64,000 nt of DNA from Mycobacterium botniense (GCF_010723305.1 NZ_BLKW01000004.1:1798001-1862000), one strand, 5' to 3'. Positions 28,722 to 38,895 are shown, counted from the first letter of the stretch. Numbers and translations: made by a program. The notes: generated from the letters alone by a model not told the origin.

Positions 28722-30665
28722 TTACACCGTGCGCGCGAGCCGGTCCGCCAGCAGTCCGGCGAACTTTGCCGGATCCTCGGGAACGTCACCCTCGGCGAGA
28801 AGGGCAGTGCCGTAGAGTAATTCAGCGGTCTCGACGAGCCCGGTATCGTCGGGGCGGGTTTTGTGCGCCTGGTGCAGGGCGGTGACCAGCGGATGCTTCG
28901 GGTTCAGTTCGAGGATTCGTTTGCTCACCGGAACCGGCTGCCCGGAAGCCCGGTACATACGCGCCAGCGCCGGGGTGAACCCGAAGGTGGGGGTGATCAG
29001 GCAGGCCGGCGACTCGGTCAGCCGGCTGGACAGCCGCACGTCGGTGATGTGATCGCTTAACGTCTGCTTCAACCAACTCAGCAGGTCGGCGAACTCCTGC
29101 TGTTGCTGCTGGCGCTCGGCCTCGTGGGCCTTCTTTTCCTCTTCGGAGTCGAGGTCCACCTCGCCCTTGGCCACCGACTGCAGCGGTTTGCCGTCGAACT
29201 CGCTCACCGATCCCGTCCAGATCTCGTCGACCGGGTCGGTGAGCAGCAGCACCTCATAGCCTTTGGCCCGGAACGCCTCCAGGTGCGGCGAGTTCAGCAG
29301 CTGTTCACGCGACTGGCCGGTGGCGTAAAAGATCTGTTGCTGGCCGTCTTTCATGCGCTCGACGTACTCGGTGAGGGTGGTGGGCTGCTCATCGCTGTGG
29401 GTTGAGGCGAACGAGCAGATGCGCAGCAGCGTGTCCTGGTTGTCCAGGTCTGATATCAGGCCCTCTTTGAGCACCGGCCCGAACTGGGTCCACAGCGTGC
29501 GGTAGTCCTCGGGCCGCTCGGACTGCAGCTCCTTGATCGTCGAGAGCACCTTTTTGGTCAGCCGCCGGCGGATCGCCGTGACCTGCCGATCCTGCTGCAG
29601 CATTTCGCGGGAAACGTTGAGCGACATATCTTGTGCGTCGACCACTCCTTTGACAAAGCGCAGGTATCTGGGCATGAGCTGGTCACAGTCGCCCATGATG
29701 AACACGCGCTTGACATACAGCTGCACCCCGATCTTGGCGTCGCGGGTGAACAGGTCGAACGGGGCGTGCGACGGGATGAACAGCAGGGCCTGGTACTCGA
29801 AGGTGCCCTCGGCTTTCATCGGGATGACCACCAGCGGGTCGTCCCAGGCGTGGGCGATGTGCTTGTAGAACTCGTTGTACTCCTCGTCGCTGACCTCGTC
29901 TTTGGACTTGGCCCACAGCGCCTTCATCGAGTTGAGGGTCTCGGTTTCGAGGGTGACCTGCTCGTCACCGCCGTCCTCGTCACCTTCTTTCGCGGCCGGG
30001 GTACGCCGTTCGACCTGCATCCGAATGGGCCAGGCGATGAAGTCGGAGTACTTCTTGACCAGCTGCCTGATCTTCCATTCCGCGGTGTAGTCGTGCAGCT
30101 CGTCCTCGGCGTCTTCGGGCTTGAGGTGCAGCGTGACCGAGGTCCCCTGCGGCGCATCGTCGACGGATTCGATGGTGTAGGTGCCCTCACCGCTGGACAC
30201 CCACCGGGTCGCCACGCTTTCGCCCGCCTTGCGGGTGAGCAGCTCAACCTTGTCGGCCACCATGAACGTCGAGTAGAAACCGATGCCGAACTGACCGATC
30301 AGTTCCTCGGAGGCGGCCGCCTGCTTGGCCTCACGCAATTTCTGACGCAGCTCGGCGGTACCTGACTTGGCGAGTGTGCCGATCAGGTCCACAACCTCCT
30401 CGCGCGTCATTCCGATGCCGTTGTCACGAACGGTGAGGGTGCGTGCTTTTTTATCTGCCTCGATCTCGATGTGCAGATCGGAGGTGTCGACGTCTAAGTC
30501 CTTGTCCCGCAGCGCTTCCAAGCGCAGCTTGTCCAATGCATCGGAGGCGTTCGAGATCAACTCCCGCAAAAACGCATCCTTGTTGGCGTACACCGAATGG
30601 ACCAGCAGACCCAGCAGTTGGCGCGCCTCCGCCTGAAACTCCCGCTGTTCCGCGTGCACGGTCAT
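28722..30665 (-). CDS. htpG: HSP90-family chaperone HtpG
   Basis: A 647-residue chaperone. The GHKL ATPase domain has ELISNASDALDKLR (~39-52), DNGIGMT (~86-92) and GQFGIGFYS (~125). The middle and C-terminal dimerisation domains follow, and an acidic/Gln-rich stretch (EAERQQQQQEFADLL) lies near residue 520. It matches M. tuberculosis HtpG (Rv2299c, 647), which there lies far from this locus, so this is a synteny difference. A promoter with overlapping palindromes is seen just upstream. Confidence 0.96.
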   Translation of the reverse strand: MTVHAEQREFQAEARQLLGLLVHSVYANKDAFLRELISNASDALDKLRLEALRDKDLDVDTSDLHIEIEADKKARTLTVRDNGIGMTREEVVDLIGTLAKSGTAELRQKLREAKQAAASEELIGQFGIGFYSTFMVADKVELLTRKAGESVATRWVSSGEGTYTIESVDDAPQGTSVTLHLKPEDAEDELHDYTAEWKIRQLVKKYSDFIAWPIRMQVERRTPAAKEGDEDGGDEQVTLETETLNSMKALWAKSKDEVSDEEYNEFYKHIAHAWDDPLVVIPMKAEGTFEYQALLFIPSHAPFDLFTRDAKIGVQLYVKRVFIMGDCDQLMPRYLRFVKGVVDAQDMSLNVSREMLQQDRQVTAIRRRLTKKVLSTIKELQSERPEDYRTLWTQFGPVLKEGLISDLDNQDTLLRICSFASTHSDEQPTTLTEYVERMKDGQQQIFYATGQSREQLLNSPHLEAFRAKGYEVLLLTDPVDEIWTGSVSEFDGKPLQSVAKGEVDLDSEEEKKAHEAERQQQQQEFADLLSWLKQTLSDHITDVRLSSRLTESPACLITPTFGFTPALARMYRASGQPVPVSKRILELNPKHPLVTALHQAHKTRPDDTGLVETAELLYGTALLAEGDVPEDPAKFAGLLADRLARTV

Positions 30666-30680
30666 CTGATTGGGCTACCT

Positions 30681-30729
30681 CCGTTCCGATAACGGAAACA
30701 TTATCGCCGCGTCGTCGGTGACCCGTCAG
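30681..30729 (-). promoter_or_regulatory. Probable htpG promoter with overlapping palindromes
   Basis: On the minus strand, CTGACG (30724-30729) and GATAAT (30700-30705) are spaced 18 bases apart and fit a SigA-type promoter. The -10 lies inside a perfect inverted repeat, CGATAA-N8-TTATCG (30687-30706). A second palindrome, CCGTT-N5-AACGG (30681-30695), overlaps it. The ATG is 16 bases below. This layout suggests a repressor site at the start of transcription. Confidence 0.55.
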
Positions 30730-30743
30730 CGCGATGCCGGTGT

Positions 30744-31856
30744 TCACCCGCTCGCCGATGACACCGGCAGGTCGACCAACTCGGCTAACCGGGCGCGATG
30801 CCGGTAGCCGGTGCCGAACGCCAACTGGTCGCTTTTGGCGCGCTTGAGATACAGGTGCGCCGGGTATTCCCAGGTCATGCCGATGCCGCCGTGCAGCTGG
30901 ATGCACTCCTCGGCGACGTGCACGGCCGCATCGCTGCAGTAGGCCTGCGCGAGGGCCGCGGCGATGGTGGCGTCCTCGTCGCCGCGGGCGCAGGTGTCGG
31001 CGGCATAGCGGGCTGCGGTCGCCGCGGAACCGACTTCCAGCCACAGATCGGCCAGCCGGTGCTTGATCGCCTGATACGAGCCGATCGCCCGCCCGAACTG
31101 CTTGCGCTGTTTGACGTAGCCCAGCGTGGTGTCAAAACACCATTGCGCGACCCCGAGCTGCTCGGAGGCCAGCAACGCCGCACCGGTCTCCAGCGCCGCC
31201 GTCACCGCCGTGCCGGCCGAGCCGGTGTCGACGCGCGATGACGCGGCTGCGCTGAACCGCACGTGCGCCAGCGGTCTGGTCATATCCAGCGCCAGCACCG
31301 GCGAGACGTCGACACCGGCTGCGCTGCGGGGGACGGTATGCAACTGCAGCCCGTCGGAGCCGACGGCCGGCACCACCAGGACATCGGCTGTGGTTGCGCC
31401 CGCGACGTTGCTGACCTGTCCGGTCAGGCCGGTGTCGCCGGCGCTGACGCCGCCCACCACGTCGCCGGGTGCGGTCGAGAGCGGCACCACCAGCGCCGCG
31501 GTGGACGCCCCTTTGGCCAGCTGCGCCAGCGTCTCGGTCTCCCCGGCGCGCAGCAACGCGACGGTGGCCAGCACGGCGCTGGACAGATACGGCACCGGCG
31601 CGACGGCCCGGCCGATCTCCTCCATCACCACGGCGGCCTCGCGGGCACTGGCGCCGGCGCCGCCGAGCTGTTCGGGTACCAGCAGCCCGGCCGCCCCCAG
31701 ATCTGCCGCCAACTGCTTCCAGACATCGGAAAAGTCCGGTGGCGCATCGTCATACAGGCGCATGACCGCCTCCGGCGGGCACCGCTCGGCGAGTAAGCGC
31801 CGAACGCTGTCGCGTAGCGCTTCTTCGGTGTCGGAGTAGAGCAGGTCGGCAGTCAT
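30744..31856 (-). CDS. Acyl-CoA dehydrogenase family protein (short, FadE)
   Basis: A 370-residue acyl-CoA dehydrogenase-fold protein with an N-terminal helical domain (LRDSVRRLLAERCPPEAV), a variable middle and a C-terminal FAD domain with 'LHGGIGMTWEYPAHLYLKR' (key part GGIGMTWEYP). The sequence lacks a clear catalytic Glu at the usual EGT position, so it may act as the partner of the larger FadE encoded just upstream; heteromeric FadE pairs are common in mycobacteria. The 4-base overlap with that gene supports co-production. Last gene of the acyl-CoA operon, upstream of htpG on the same strand. Confidence 0.85.
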   Translation of the reverse strand: MTADLLYSDTEEALRDSVRRLLAERCPPEAVMRLYDDAPPDFSDVWKQLAADLGAAGLLVPEQLGGAGASAREAAVVMEEIGRAVAPVPYLSSAVLATVALLRAGETETLAQLAKGASTAALVVPLSTAPGDVVGGVSAGDTGLTGQVSNVAGATTADVLVVPAVGSDGLQLHTVPRSAAGVDVSPVLALDMTRPLAHVRFSAAASSRVDTGSAGTAVTAALETGAALLASEQLGVAQWCFDTTLGYVKQRKQFGRAIGSYQAIKHRLADLWLEVGSAATAARYAADTCARGDEDATIAAALAQAYCSDAAVHVAEECIQLHGGIGMTWEYPAHLYLKRAKSDQLAFGTGYRHRARLAELVDLPVSSASG

Positions 31857-33064
31857 CGGTCCAGGTCCTTCCAGGGAATGTCCTTGTCGACGCGGTGTTC
31901 CGGCGGTAGCCCGAGAACCCGCTCGGCGAGGGTGTTACGCAGGATCTCCGACGTGCCGCCTTCGATCGAGTTGCCTTTGGCGCGCAGGTAGCGATATCCG
32001 GGTCCACGGCCGATGAGGTCGACCGTTTCGGGTCTGCGCATTGTCCAGTCGTCGTAGCACAGCCCGGATTCGCGGTGCAGTTGCATCTCGAATCCCGAGA
32101 TCGCCTGGGCCAGGCGGGCGAAGGTGATCTTCATCCCGGCGCCCTCCGGCCCGGGCTGCCCCGCCGCCAGCTGCTGGCGCAGCCGCTCACCGGTCAGCCG
32201 GGCGACCTCCGATTCCACCCAGAGCCGCATCAGCTCGTCGTGCATCGCGGGGTTGCGCAGCGCCGGCTCGGCCCGCCACGCTTCGGTGACCTTGCCGATC
32301 ATCCCGCCTTCCCTCGGGACACCCGGCCGCGAACCGATGGCCACTCGCTCGTTGTTGAGCGTGGTGGTCGCCACCTTCCAGCCGCCGCCCACCGGGCCGA
32401 GCCGGTTGGCGTCGGGCACCCGCACGTCGGTGAGGAACACTTCGTTGAACTCGGCTTCACCGGTGATCTGCCGCAGCGGCCGGATGTCGACGCCGCCGAC
32501 GGTCATATCGCACAGAAAGTACGTCAGGCCTTGGTGTTTGGGAACGGCGGGATCGGTGCGGGCAAGCAGGATGGCCATCTGCGCGTGCTGGGCCATCGAC
32601 GTCCACACCTTCTGGCCGTTGACAATCCAGTCCCCATCTTTGTCCGAGCCGACACGCACCGCGCGGGTCGCCAGCCCGGCCAGATCGGAGCCGGCGCCCG
32701 GTTCGCTGAACAACTGGCAGTAGATGTGCTCACCGGTGTACAGCGGCCGCAGAAACTTTCGCTTCTGTTCCTCGGTCCCGAACGCGGCGATCGTGGGCGC
32801 GGCCATGCCCATGCCGATGACGTTCCTGCCCAGGCCGGGTGGCGGTGCGTCCGCCGCAGCCAACTGGGCTTCGACGCGGGCCTGAAAACGTCGCGGCAGC
32901 TCGAGCCCACCGCAGCCCCGCGGAAAGTGCACCCAGGCCAGCCCCGCGTCGAAGCGCGCACCCAGAAACTCCCGCGGATCGGTGGTGGCCGGGTCGTGCT
33001 GCTTGATCAGCGCGGCGACCCGTGCGTCCAGGTCCGCCGCGACGTCGTGCCCGTCGATGCTCAT
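31853..33064 (-). CDS. Acyl-CoA dehydrogenase (FadE)
   Basis: A 403-residue acyl-CoA dehydrogenase. FAD/substrate motif YCQLFSEPGAGSDLAGL (~118-134), VNGQKVWTS (~148-156), and NSIEGGTSEILRNTLAERVLG at ~367-387 (the EGGTSEI loop holding the catalytic Glu). It introduces the alpha-beta double bond of an acyl-CoA. It overlaps the smaller FadE gene by four bases and lies 12 bases after the phosphotransferase gene. The partner and substrate length are unknown. Confidence 0.9.
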   Translation of the reverse strand: MSIDGHDVAADLDARVAALIKQHDPATTDPREFLGARFDAGLAWVHFPRGCGGLELPRRFQARVEAQLAAADAPPPGLGRNVIGMGMAAPTIAAFGTEEQKRKFLRPLYTGEHIYCQLFSEPGAGSDLAGLATRAVRVGSDKDGDWIVNGQKVWTSMAQHAQMAILLARTDPAVPKHQGLTYFLCDMTVGGVDIRPLRQITGEAEFNEVFLTDVRVPDANRLGPVGGGWKVATTTLNNERVAIGSRPGVPREGGMIGKVTEAWRAEPALRNPAMHDELMRLWVESEVARLTGERLRQQLAAGQPGPEGAGMKITFARLAQAISGFEMQLHRESGLCYDDWTMRRPETVDLIGRGPGYRYLRAKGNSIEGGTSEILRNTLAERVLGLPPEHRVDKDIPWKDLDR

Positions 33065-33076
33065 GTCGGCCTCCGT

Positions 33077-34105
33077 TCAGATACCAGCGGCGTCGGCCAC
33101 CTCCCGGGCCTTGCGGACCAGGGCATCGATCCGGCGCACGGTCGGCGTGCCGGCCACCGCTTTGTTGTGGGGTTCGTCCCTGGCGCGGCGCATCACACCC
33201 TCGGCGATGATGGCGACCTTCCACAGCCCCAACGCATGCCAGTATTTCAGGGTTGCCGCGTCGCGCCCGGTTTCGGCCAGGTAGACCTGCGTCATCTCGG
33301 CGCGGTCCGGGAAACCGGGAAGCGCGGCGGCGGCGAAATCTCCGGCCCAGTCCTGCTCGCCGGGATGCGGCCAATACGCCAGCAGGCTGCCCATGTCGGC
33401 CAGCGGATCCCCGAGTGTGGACAGCTCCCAGTCCAACACGGCGATCACGTCTCCGCTGCTGTGCGAGGTGATGACGTTGCGCAGGTGAAAATCGCCGTGT
33501 ACCAGCGTCAGCTCCTGCTGCTGCGGTGCCGCGGCGGCCAGCCGCCGGGTCAGCTCGTCGAGCTCGGGCAGTTCCCGGGTTTTCGACAACTGCCATTGCC
33601 CGGCCCAGCGTTTGAGCTGGCGCTGCGCGTAGGGTTTGTGGCTGGCCAGCTGGTCAAGACCCACCTCGGCCAGGTCGACGGCGTGGATCGCGGCCAGGGT
33701 CTTCGGCAGTGACAACCCAATCTGGCGACGTCGCTGCGGGGTGAGCGATTCGGCGATCGACATGCGGTCCACCACCAGGCCGTCGACGTATTCCATCAAC
33801 AGCAGCGGCACACCGTCGACGTCCCGGGTCAACCCGTACACCCGGGGCGTGGGCACCGGAGTGTCGGCCAGCGCGGACAGGATCCGCGCTTCGCGTGCCA
33901 CGTCGTGCGCCGACGCCAACAACTGGCCCAGCGGCGGACGGCGCAGCACCCAGCTGTGGTCGTCGGCGTCGCGCACCCGGTAGGTGAGGTTCGACTGCCC
34001 GAGCCCGATGCGCTCGAAGCGCAGCGGGCCGCTGAACCCGATTCCGAGCTGTTTCATCCAGCCGGTGACGGCCACCGGATCGATCCCGACGACGGCGCCG
34101 GTCAT
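33077..34105 (-). CDS. Phosphotransferase family protein (APH/ACAD10-like kinase)
   Basis: A 342-residue aminoglycoside-phosphotransferase-fold kinase. Visible motifs are LGQSNLTYRV (nucleotide loop, ~31-40), VHGDFHLRNV (catalytic Asp, ~204-213) and VLDWELSTLGDP (metal Asp, ~224-235). Members found next to FadE genes resemble the kinase part of human ACAD10, where phosphorylation of hydroxyacyl-CoA is followed by acyl-CoA dehydrogenase chemistry (family knowledge). The same FadE-kinase pairing is present here, so a role in hydroxylated fatty acid breakdown is plausible. Its ATG directly abuts the stop of the upstream SDR gene. Confidence 0.85.
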   Translation of the reverse strand: MTGAVVGIDPVAVTGWMKQLGIGFSGPLRFERIGLGQSNLTYRVRDADDHSWVLRRPPLGQLLASAHDVAREARILSALADTPVPTPRVYGLTRDVDGVPLLLMEYVDGLVVDRMSIAESLTPQRRRQIGLSLPKTLAAIHAVDLAEVGLDQLASHKPYAQRQLKRWAGQWQLSKTRELPELDELTRRLAAAAPQQQELTLVHGDFHLRNVITSHSSGDVIAVLDWELSTLGDPLADMGSLLAYWPHPGEQDWAGDFAAAALPGFPDRAEMTQVYLAETGRDAATLKYWHALGLWKVAIIAEGVMRRARDEPHNKAVAGTPTVRRIDALVRKAREVADAAGI

Positions 34106-34879
34106 TTACCCGGTTGCCGTCCGGAACGCCTGCGCATCACCGAGCAGCTGGCCCCCGTCGACCACCAAGGTCTCGCCGGTGATCCAGCTGGCCGCATCCG
34201 AGACCAGGAACGCCACCGCACCCGCCACGTCGACAGGCTCCCCGATCCGGCCCAGCGCCGTCGACGCCGAGAGCACCTGCTCGTAGTCCTTCCACAGTGC
34301 CTCGGCCAGCCTGGTGCGCACCACACCCGGACAGATCGCGTTGACCCGGATGCGGGGTGAAAGCTCCAGCGCCAGTTGCTTGGTGACATGGATCAGGGCG
34401 GCCTTCGAGGCGTTGTACAGACCAAGGTTGGGCGCCACGTGCATGCCGCCGACGGAGGAGGTGTTGACGATCGCGCCGCCGTGTTCACCCATCCACGCCT
34501 TGACCGCCAGCGAGGTCCACAGCAGCGGCGCCCACAGGTTGACGTCGAAGATTTTGGCGAAGCGGGCGTGGTCCTGCTCGATGAGCGGACCGAAGGCGGG
34601 GTTGGTTCCCGCGTTGTTGACCAGGATGTCCACCCTGCCGAAGCGGTCCAGGGCGGTATCGATACAGCGTTGCGCGGCAACATCTTCGGCCGCATGCGCG
34701 GCAACCCCGAGCGCGTTACCGCCGACCTGCGCGGCGGCCGCATCGGCGTTTTCCTGCGTGCGGGAGGTCAGCACCACATTGGCCCCGGCGGCGGCCAGCT
34801 GCTGGGCGATGGCCAGCCCGATTCCCCGCGAGGCGCCGGTGACGATCGCGGTGCGGCCGGTGAGATCTGTTGACGTCAT
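34106..34879 (-). CDS. SDR family oxidoreductase (FabG-like, Rv2766c-like)
   Basis: A 258-residue SDR with TGASRGIG (~12-19), NNAG (~90), NTSSVGG and YNASKAAL (~155), and the C-terminus [16 protein letters not shown]. It is close to Rv2766c, a FabG-type reductase of M. tuberculosis at the same map position. Start [10 protein letters not shown] (34879) is chosen over an ATG 17 codons upstream by homology and because it gives a four-base overlap with the SDR gene before it. It could oxidise a 3-hydroxyacyl-CoA within the operon (inference). Confidence 0.88.
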   Translation of the reverse strand: MTSTDLTGRTAIVTGASRGIGLAIAQQLAAAGANVVLTSRTQENADAAAAQVGGNALGVAAHAAEDVAAQRCIDTALDRFGRVDILVNNAGTNPAFGPLIEQDHARFAKIFDVNLWAPLLWTSLAVKAWMGEHGGAIVNTSSVGGMHVAPNLGLYNASKAALIHVTKQLALELSPRIRVNAICPGVVRTRLAEALWKDYEQVLSASTALGRIGEPVDVAGAVAFLVSDAASWITGETLVVDGGQLLGDAQAFRTATG

Positions 34880-35697
34880 CGCGGGTCTCCTAACAAGCTG
34901 CGCTGATAGCGGCGCATGCCGCGCAGCCACCGGTCGTAATCGGCGGCCTTCTGACGGTACATGTCCAGCACTTCCGGGTGCGGAAGGATCAAGAAGCGCT
35001 CGTCGTCGATGGCCTCCAACACGGTGTCGGCGACCACGGTCGGCTCCAGCACGTCACCCGCGGCGGTGACCGCTCGAGTCGCGAGATCACCCAGCGGGTC
35101 ACCGGACTTCGATCCGGAGTACAGCAGTTTCGTGTTCACTCCCATTGGGCATAGGCAACTGACCCGGATTCCCTTGTCGCCGTAAGTGATATTCAGCCAT
35201 TCGGCGAAGCCGACGGCCGCGTGCTTGGTCACCGAGTAGGTGGCCGAGCCGAGCTGGGTGAGCAGGCCGGCCGCTGAGGAGGTGCTCACGAAATAACCCT
35301 GCCCGCGCTCGATCCAGCCGGGTACGAGCAGTTGTGCGGCGCGGATGTGTGCGCGCAGGTTGACGTCGAGGCTTCGGTCCCAATCGGTCTCACTGACGTC
35401 CAGGCCTGTGCTGCCGGTAATGCCGGCGTTCGCGAAATAAAGGTCCACCGGCCCGAATTCGTTCTCCGCAAGGCGGATCAGCTGCTGGATGTCGACGGTG
35501 GCCGACACATCAGCGCCCGCGCTGACAGCCGCGCCGGAACTCGCCCGGTTGATCGCCTCGGCCACTGCCGCCGCCGCGCCGCTATCGAGGTCGGCGACGA
35601 CGACCCGCGCGCCTGCGTGTGCCAGTTTGACGGCCAACGCCGCGCCGATGCCGGCGCCGCCGCCGGTGACGACGGCGACCCTGTTGTCGACTTTCAC
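34876..35697 (-). CDS. SDR family oxidoreductase
   Basis: A 273-residue SDR with TGGGAGIG (~11-18), NAGI (~89) and [10 protein letters not shown] (~150). The cofactor loop 'VVADLDSG' suggests NAD(H). Substrate unknown. It overlaps the Rv2766c-like SDR by four bases and starts 12 bases after the carboxylase gene, so it is part of the same operon. It is not obviously related to the neighbouring SDR beyond the fold. Confidence 0.86.
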   Translation of the reverse strand: MKVDNRVAVVTGGGAGIGAALAVKLAHAGARVVVADLDSGAAAAVAEAINRASSGAAVSAGADVSATVDIQQLIRLAENEFGPVDLYFANAGITGSTGLDVSETDWDRSLDVNLRAHIRAAQLLVPGWIERGQGYFVSTSSAAGLLTQLGSATYSVTKHAAVGFAEWLNITYGDKGIRVSCLCPMGVNTKLLYSGSKSGDPLGDLATRAVTAAGDVLEPTVVADTVLEAIDDERFLILPHPEVLDMYRQKAADYDRWLRGMRRYQRSLLGDPR

Positions 35698-35709
35698 GCG
35701 AAAATCCTC

Positions 35710-38700
35710 TCAGCGACCGGCCAACCGCGTGATCCACGCCCGGGTGTCCGCCGGGTCGATCACGTCGTCGAGCTCAAAGGTAGTGGCAGAAGTGAGCGCC
35801 TTGCCATGCTGGTAGGCCGCTTCAACCAGCCGGTCGAAGAGCTTTTGCCGCTCGACCGGATCGCTGACGGCGGCCAGCTCCTTGCTGAAGCCCAGCCGCA
35901 CCGCGCCTTCGAGCCCCATCCCGCCGATCTCCCCGGTGGGCCAGGCGACCGTGAACTGCGGCGCGTGAAAAGAGCCACCGGCCATGGCCATTGCGCCCAA
36001 CCCGTAACCCTTGCGCAGGATGATCATTCCCAGCGGCACGGTCAGCCGCGCACCGAGGATGAACAACCGGCTGAATCGCCGCACCGCGGCTTCTCTTTCC
36101 ACATCCGGGCCGACCATGAACCCGGGCGTGTCGCACAGGGAGACCAGCGGCAACCCAAAAGATTGGCACACACGGAAAAAGTCGGCGATCTTGTCCGCCG
36201 CATCGGGGTCGATGGCGCCGCCGAGATGGTGACCGCTGTTGGCCAGCAGCCCGTAGGCGACGCCCTCCACGCGGACCAGCGCGGTCACCACCCCGACACC
36301 GTAGTCGGGGCGCAGCTCTAAAACCGACCCGACATCCACGATGGATTCGATCGCCCGGTGCACGTCGTAGGCGCGTAACCGGTTCTGCGGCACCACATGC
36401 CGGGCCAGCCGCGGATCGGGCGCCTCCCAACCGTCGACGCTGCCTTGAAAGTACGCCAGGTAGCGCTTGGCCAGGCGCACCGCGTGCGCTTCGTCGCGGG
36501 CGACCAGGCCGACCACGCCGGTGCGCCGCTGCACCTCGATGGGTCCGATGTCCTCGGGCCGGTAGGTGCCCAGTCCCCCGCCTTCGATCATCGCCGGACC
36601 GCCCATGCCGATATTGGCGTCGGGTGTGGCGATGATCACGTCGCAGATGCCGGCCAGGGCCGCGTTGCCGGCGAAGCAGCGCCCGGACACGATCGACACC
36701 AGCGGCACCTGGCCGCTGAGTGCCGCCAGCGCCCGGAATGTCGGGACACCCAGTCCGGCTACATTGCCGGCGTCGGTGTCGCCGGGACGGCCGCCGCCGC
36801 CTTCGGCGAAAAGCACCACCGGCAGCTGTTTGCGGGCGGCCAGGTCGAAGATACGGTCGGTTTTCGCGTGGTTGCGCACGCCTTGGGTGCCGGCGAGCAC
36901 GGTGTAGTCGTAGGACAGGACGACCGCTTCGGCTCCACCGATTCTCGCCAGGCCGGCGACCAGGCCGTCGGCGGGCGTGTGCGCGATCAGATCGTCCTCC
37001 GAGCGGCGGCTGCGCTGGGCCGCGATCGCCAGCGCACCGTACTCGATGAAGCTGCCGGGGTCGACCAGATCGGCGATGTTCTCCCGCGCAGTGCGGCGAT
37101 TGTGCCGGTGGCGCTTGGCTACTGCGTCGGGCCGGCCTTCGTCGAGGGTGAGCAGGTGGCGGCGGCGCACCTCGTCGAGGTCAGCTCGCGGCCGGTCCAG
37201 GTCAAGCTCCGCGGCCGACTCGGCTGCGGCACCGCCGCCGGTGCGGGTGAACACCATCAATGGGTCGCCGGTGCCCACCACCTGCCCGGGTGCGACCAGG
37301 TTGCGCACCGTGCGCAGCGCGCCGGGTGCGGCGAGGACGTGCTGCATTTTCATCGCCTCCAACACCAGCAGCTGCCGGCCGGCGTCGAGGTCGGAGCCTT
37401 CGGCTGCGACCTCGACGACGGTGCCGGACATCGGCGCGCGCAGCACCTCCTCACCGGGGTAGAGCTCGGGGACGATGGGGGCGGGCGCTCGCTGGTGGGA
37501 CAGCGCCGCAGCGGCCAGCTCGGGAAGCTTCGCGTCGACGAAACTGGTCGGCACAGCGCCGGACTGCAGCGCACTGTCGGACAAAAGCTCCCGCAAAAGC
37601 CCCAGGTTGGTGCGAATCCCGTCCACGCTGAACGCAGCCAGCGCGGTTCGGGCCTTGCGCAGCGCCGCTGCGAACGATGCCCCGCGCGTATGGGTGATCA
37701 CTTTGGCCAGCAGCGAGTCGTAGCGCGCGCTCACCGTCAGACCCGGCCGGCCATAGGTGTCCACCCGCACCCCGGCTCCGGTCGGTGGCGAGAACGCCGT
37801 GAGGATGCCCGCGGCGGGAAACACCGACCCGTCGGTGTCGACGGTCTCGGTGTTGACCCGACACTGGATTGCGATGCCGTGTGCTGCCGTGGGTTCGCCC
37901 GTGATGTGTGTGCCGCGGGCGATGATTCCGCTGGGCAAGCCCAGTTCTTCCCATGTGGCACCGCGGGCGACGGCCAGCTGCACCGCGACCAGGTCCAGAC
38001 CGGTGACCTCCTCGGTAACGGTGTGTTCCACCTGGATTCGTGGGTTGACCTCGAGGAACACGTATTCGCCGTCGGTGACCAGGAATTCGACCGTGGCCAG
38101 CCCGCGAAAGCCAACGTGCGCGCACAGCCGGGCCGCCGCTCGGTGCAGGTCTCGGCGCAGTGTTGCGGAAAGCTTTTGCGCCGGAGCGATTTCGATGAGC
38201 TTCTGGTAGCGCCGCTGAATACTGCAGTCACGGTCCCCCAGTGCTAGCGCGCGCGTGCCATCGGCGACGACCTGCACCTCAATGTGGCGGGCCGCGGTGC
38301 GCAGCTCCTCGGCGAACACCGCGGGGTCACCGAAGCCGAGTTGCGCCTCCGCCGAGCAGTGGCGATAAGCGTCGTCGATCTCCCCGGCGCGGCGCACGGT
38401 CCGCAGGCCGCGTCCGCCGCCGCCGGCGAGCGCCTTGATCATGATGCCGCTGCGGTGTGCGGCGAAGAACCTGCGGACATCCTCGATGCTGCTGGGGCCC
38501 TCGGTCGCCGCCAGCACCGGCAGCCCGGCGGCGGCCGCCGCGCGGCGGGCTGCTGATTTGTCACCGAGCAGCTCCAGCAGGTCAGCGTCCGGGCCGACGA
38601 ACGTGTACCCGCCGGCGGCGCAGGCGCGGGCGAATTCGGCGTTCTCGCTCAGGAAGCCGTAGCCGGGGTGGATCAGCGCCGCGCCGGACTTCGTGGCCGC

Positions 38701-38895
38701 CCCCAGGATGGCAGCGTGATTGAGATAAGCGGGCGGGCCTTCGCCCGGTAGACCGATCGCTTCGTCGGCGGCGTGCACGTGCGGGCTGTCGGCGTCATCC
38801 TCGGCGTAGACCGCGACGGTGCGGATGCCCAGTTCGGTCGCCGTGCCGATAACCCGAAGCGCGATTTCGCCGCGGTTGGCGATCAGCAGCGTCAT
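35710..38895 (-). CDS. Single-chain acyl-CoA carboxylase (BC-BCCP-CT)
   Basis: A 1061-residue multidomain carboxylase. Biotin carboxylase spans ~1-450, with LAGGGGRGLR (~156-165), the ATP-grasp region, and EVNPRIQVEH (~282-291). The biotin carrier follows with EAMKMQ at 513-518 (biotinyl Lys516). Carboxyltransferase beta and alpha halves span ~575-1061, with GNAALAG, GGAM-type oxyanion loops and 'GYGLGAMAMAGG'. This single-polypeptide form matches the homohexameric long-chain acyl-CoA carboxylase described from M. avium subsp. paratuberculosis; most mycobacterial ACCs are split into A and D subunits. ATG 38895 gives MTLLIANRGE; the frame stays open upstream over the fadD gene, which is not coding. 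It likely carboxylates acyl-CoAs from the neighbouring FadD. Confidence 0.93.
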   Translation of the reverse strand: MTLLIANRGEIALRVIGTATELGIRTVAVYAEDDADSPHVHAADEAIGLPGEGPPAYLNHAAILGAATKSGAALIHPGYGFLSENAEFARACAAGGYTFVGPDADLLELLGDKSAARRAAAAAGLPVLAATEGPSSIEDVRRFFAAHRSGIMIKALAGGGGRGLRTVRRAGEIDDAYRHCSAEAQLGFGDPAVFAEELRTAARHIEVQVVADGTRALALGDRDCSIQRRYQKLIEIAPAQKLSATLRRDLHRAAARLCAHVGFRGLATVEFLVTDGEYVFLEVNPRIQVEHTVTEEVTGLDLVAVQLAVARGATWEELGLPSGIIARGTHITGEPTAAHGIAIQCRVNTETVDTDGSVFPAAGILTAFSPPTGAGVRVDTYGRPGLTVSARYDSLLAKVITHTRGASFAAALRKARTALAAFSVDGIRTNLGLLRELLSDSALQSGAVPTSFVDAKLPELAAAALSHQRAPAPIVPELYPGEEVLRAPMSGTVVEVAAEGSDLDAGRQLLVLEAMKMQHVLAAPGALRTVRNLVAPGQVVGTGDPLMVFTRTGGGAAAESAAELDLDRPRADLDEVRRRHLLTLDEGRPDAVAKRHRHNRRTARENIADLVDPGSFIEYGALAIAAQRSRRSEDDLIAHTPADGLVAGLARIGGAEAVVLSYDYTVLAGTQGVRNHAKTDRIFDLAARKQLPVVLFAEGGGGRPGDTDAGNVAGLGVPTFRALAALSGQVPLVSIVSGRCFAGNAALAGICDVIIATPDANIGMGGPAMIEGGGLGTYRPEDIGPIEVQRRTGVVGLVARDEAHAVRLAKRYLAYFQGSVDGWEAPDPRLARHVVPQNRLRAYDVHRAIESIVDVGSVLELRPDYGVGVVTALVRVEGVAYGLLANSGHHLGGAIDPDAADKIADFFRVCQSFGLPLVSLCDTPGFMVGPDVEREAAVRRFSRLFILGARLTVPLGMIILRKGYGLGAMAMAGGSFHAPQFTVAWPTGEIGGMGLEGAVRLGFSKELAAVSDPVERQKLFDRLVEAAYQHGKALTSATTFELDDVIDPADTRAWITRLAGR

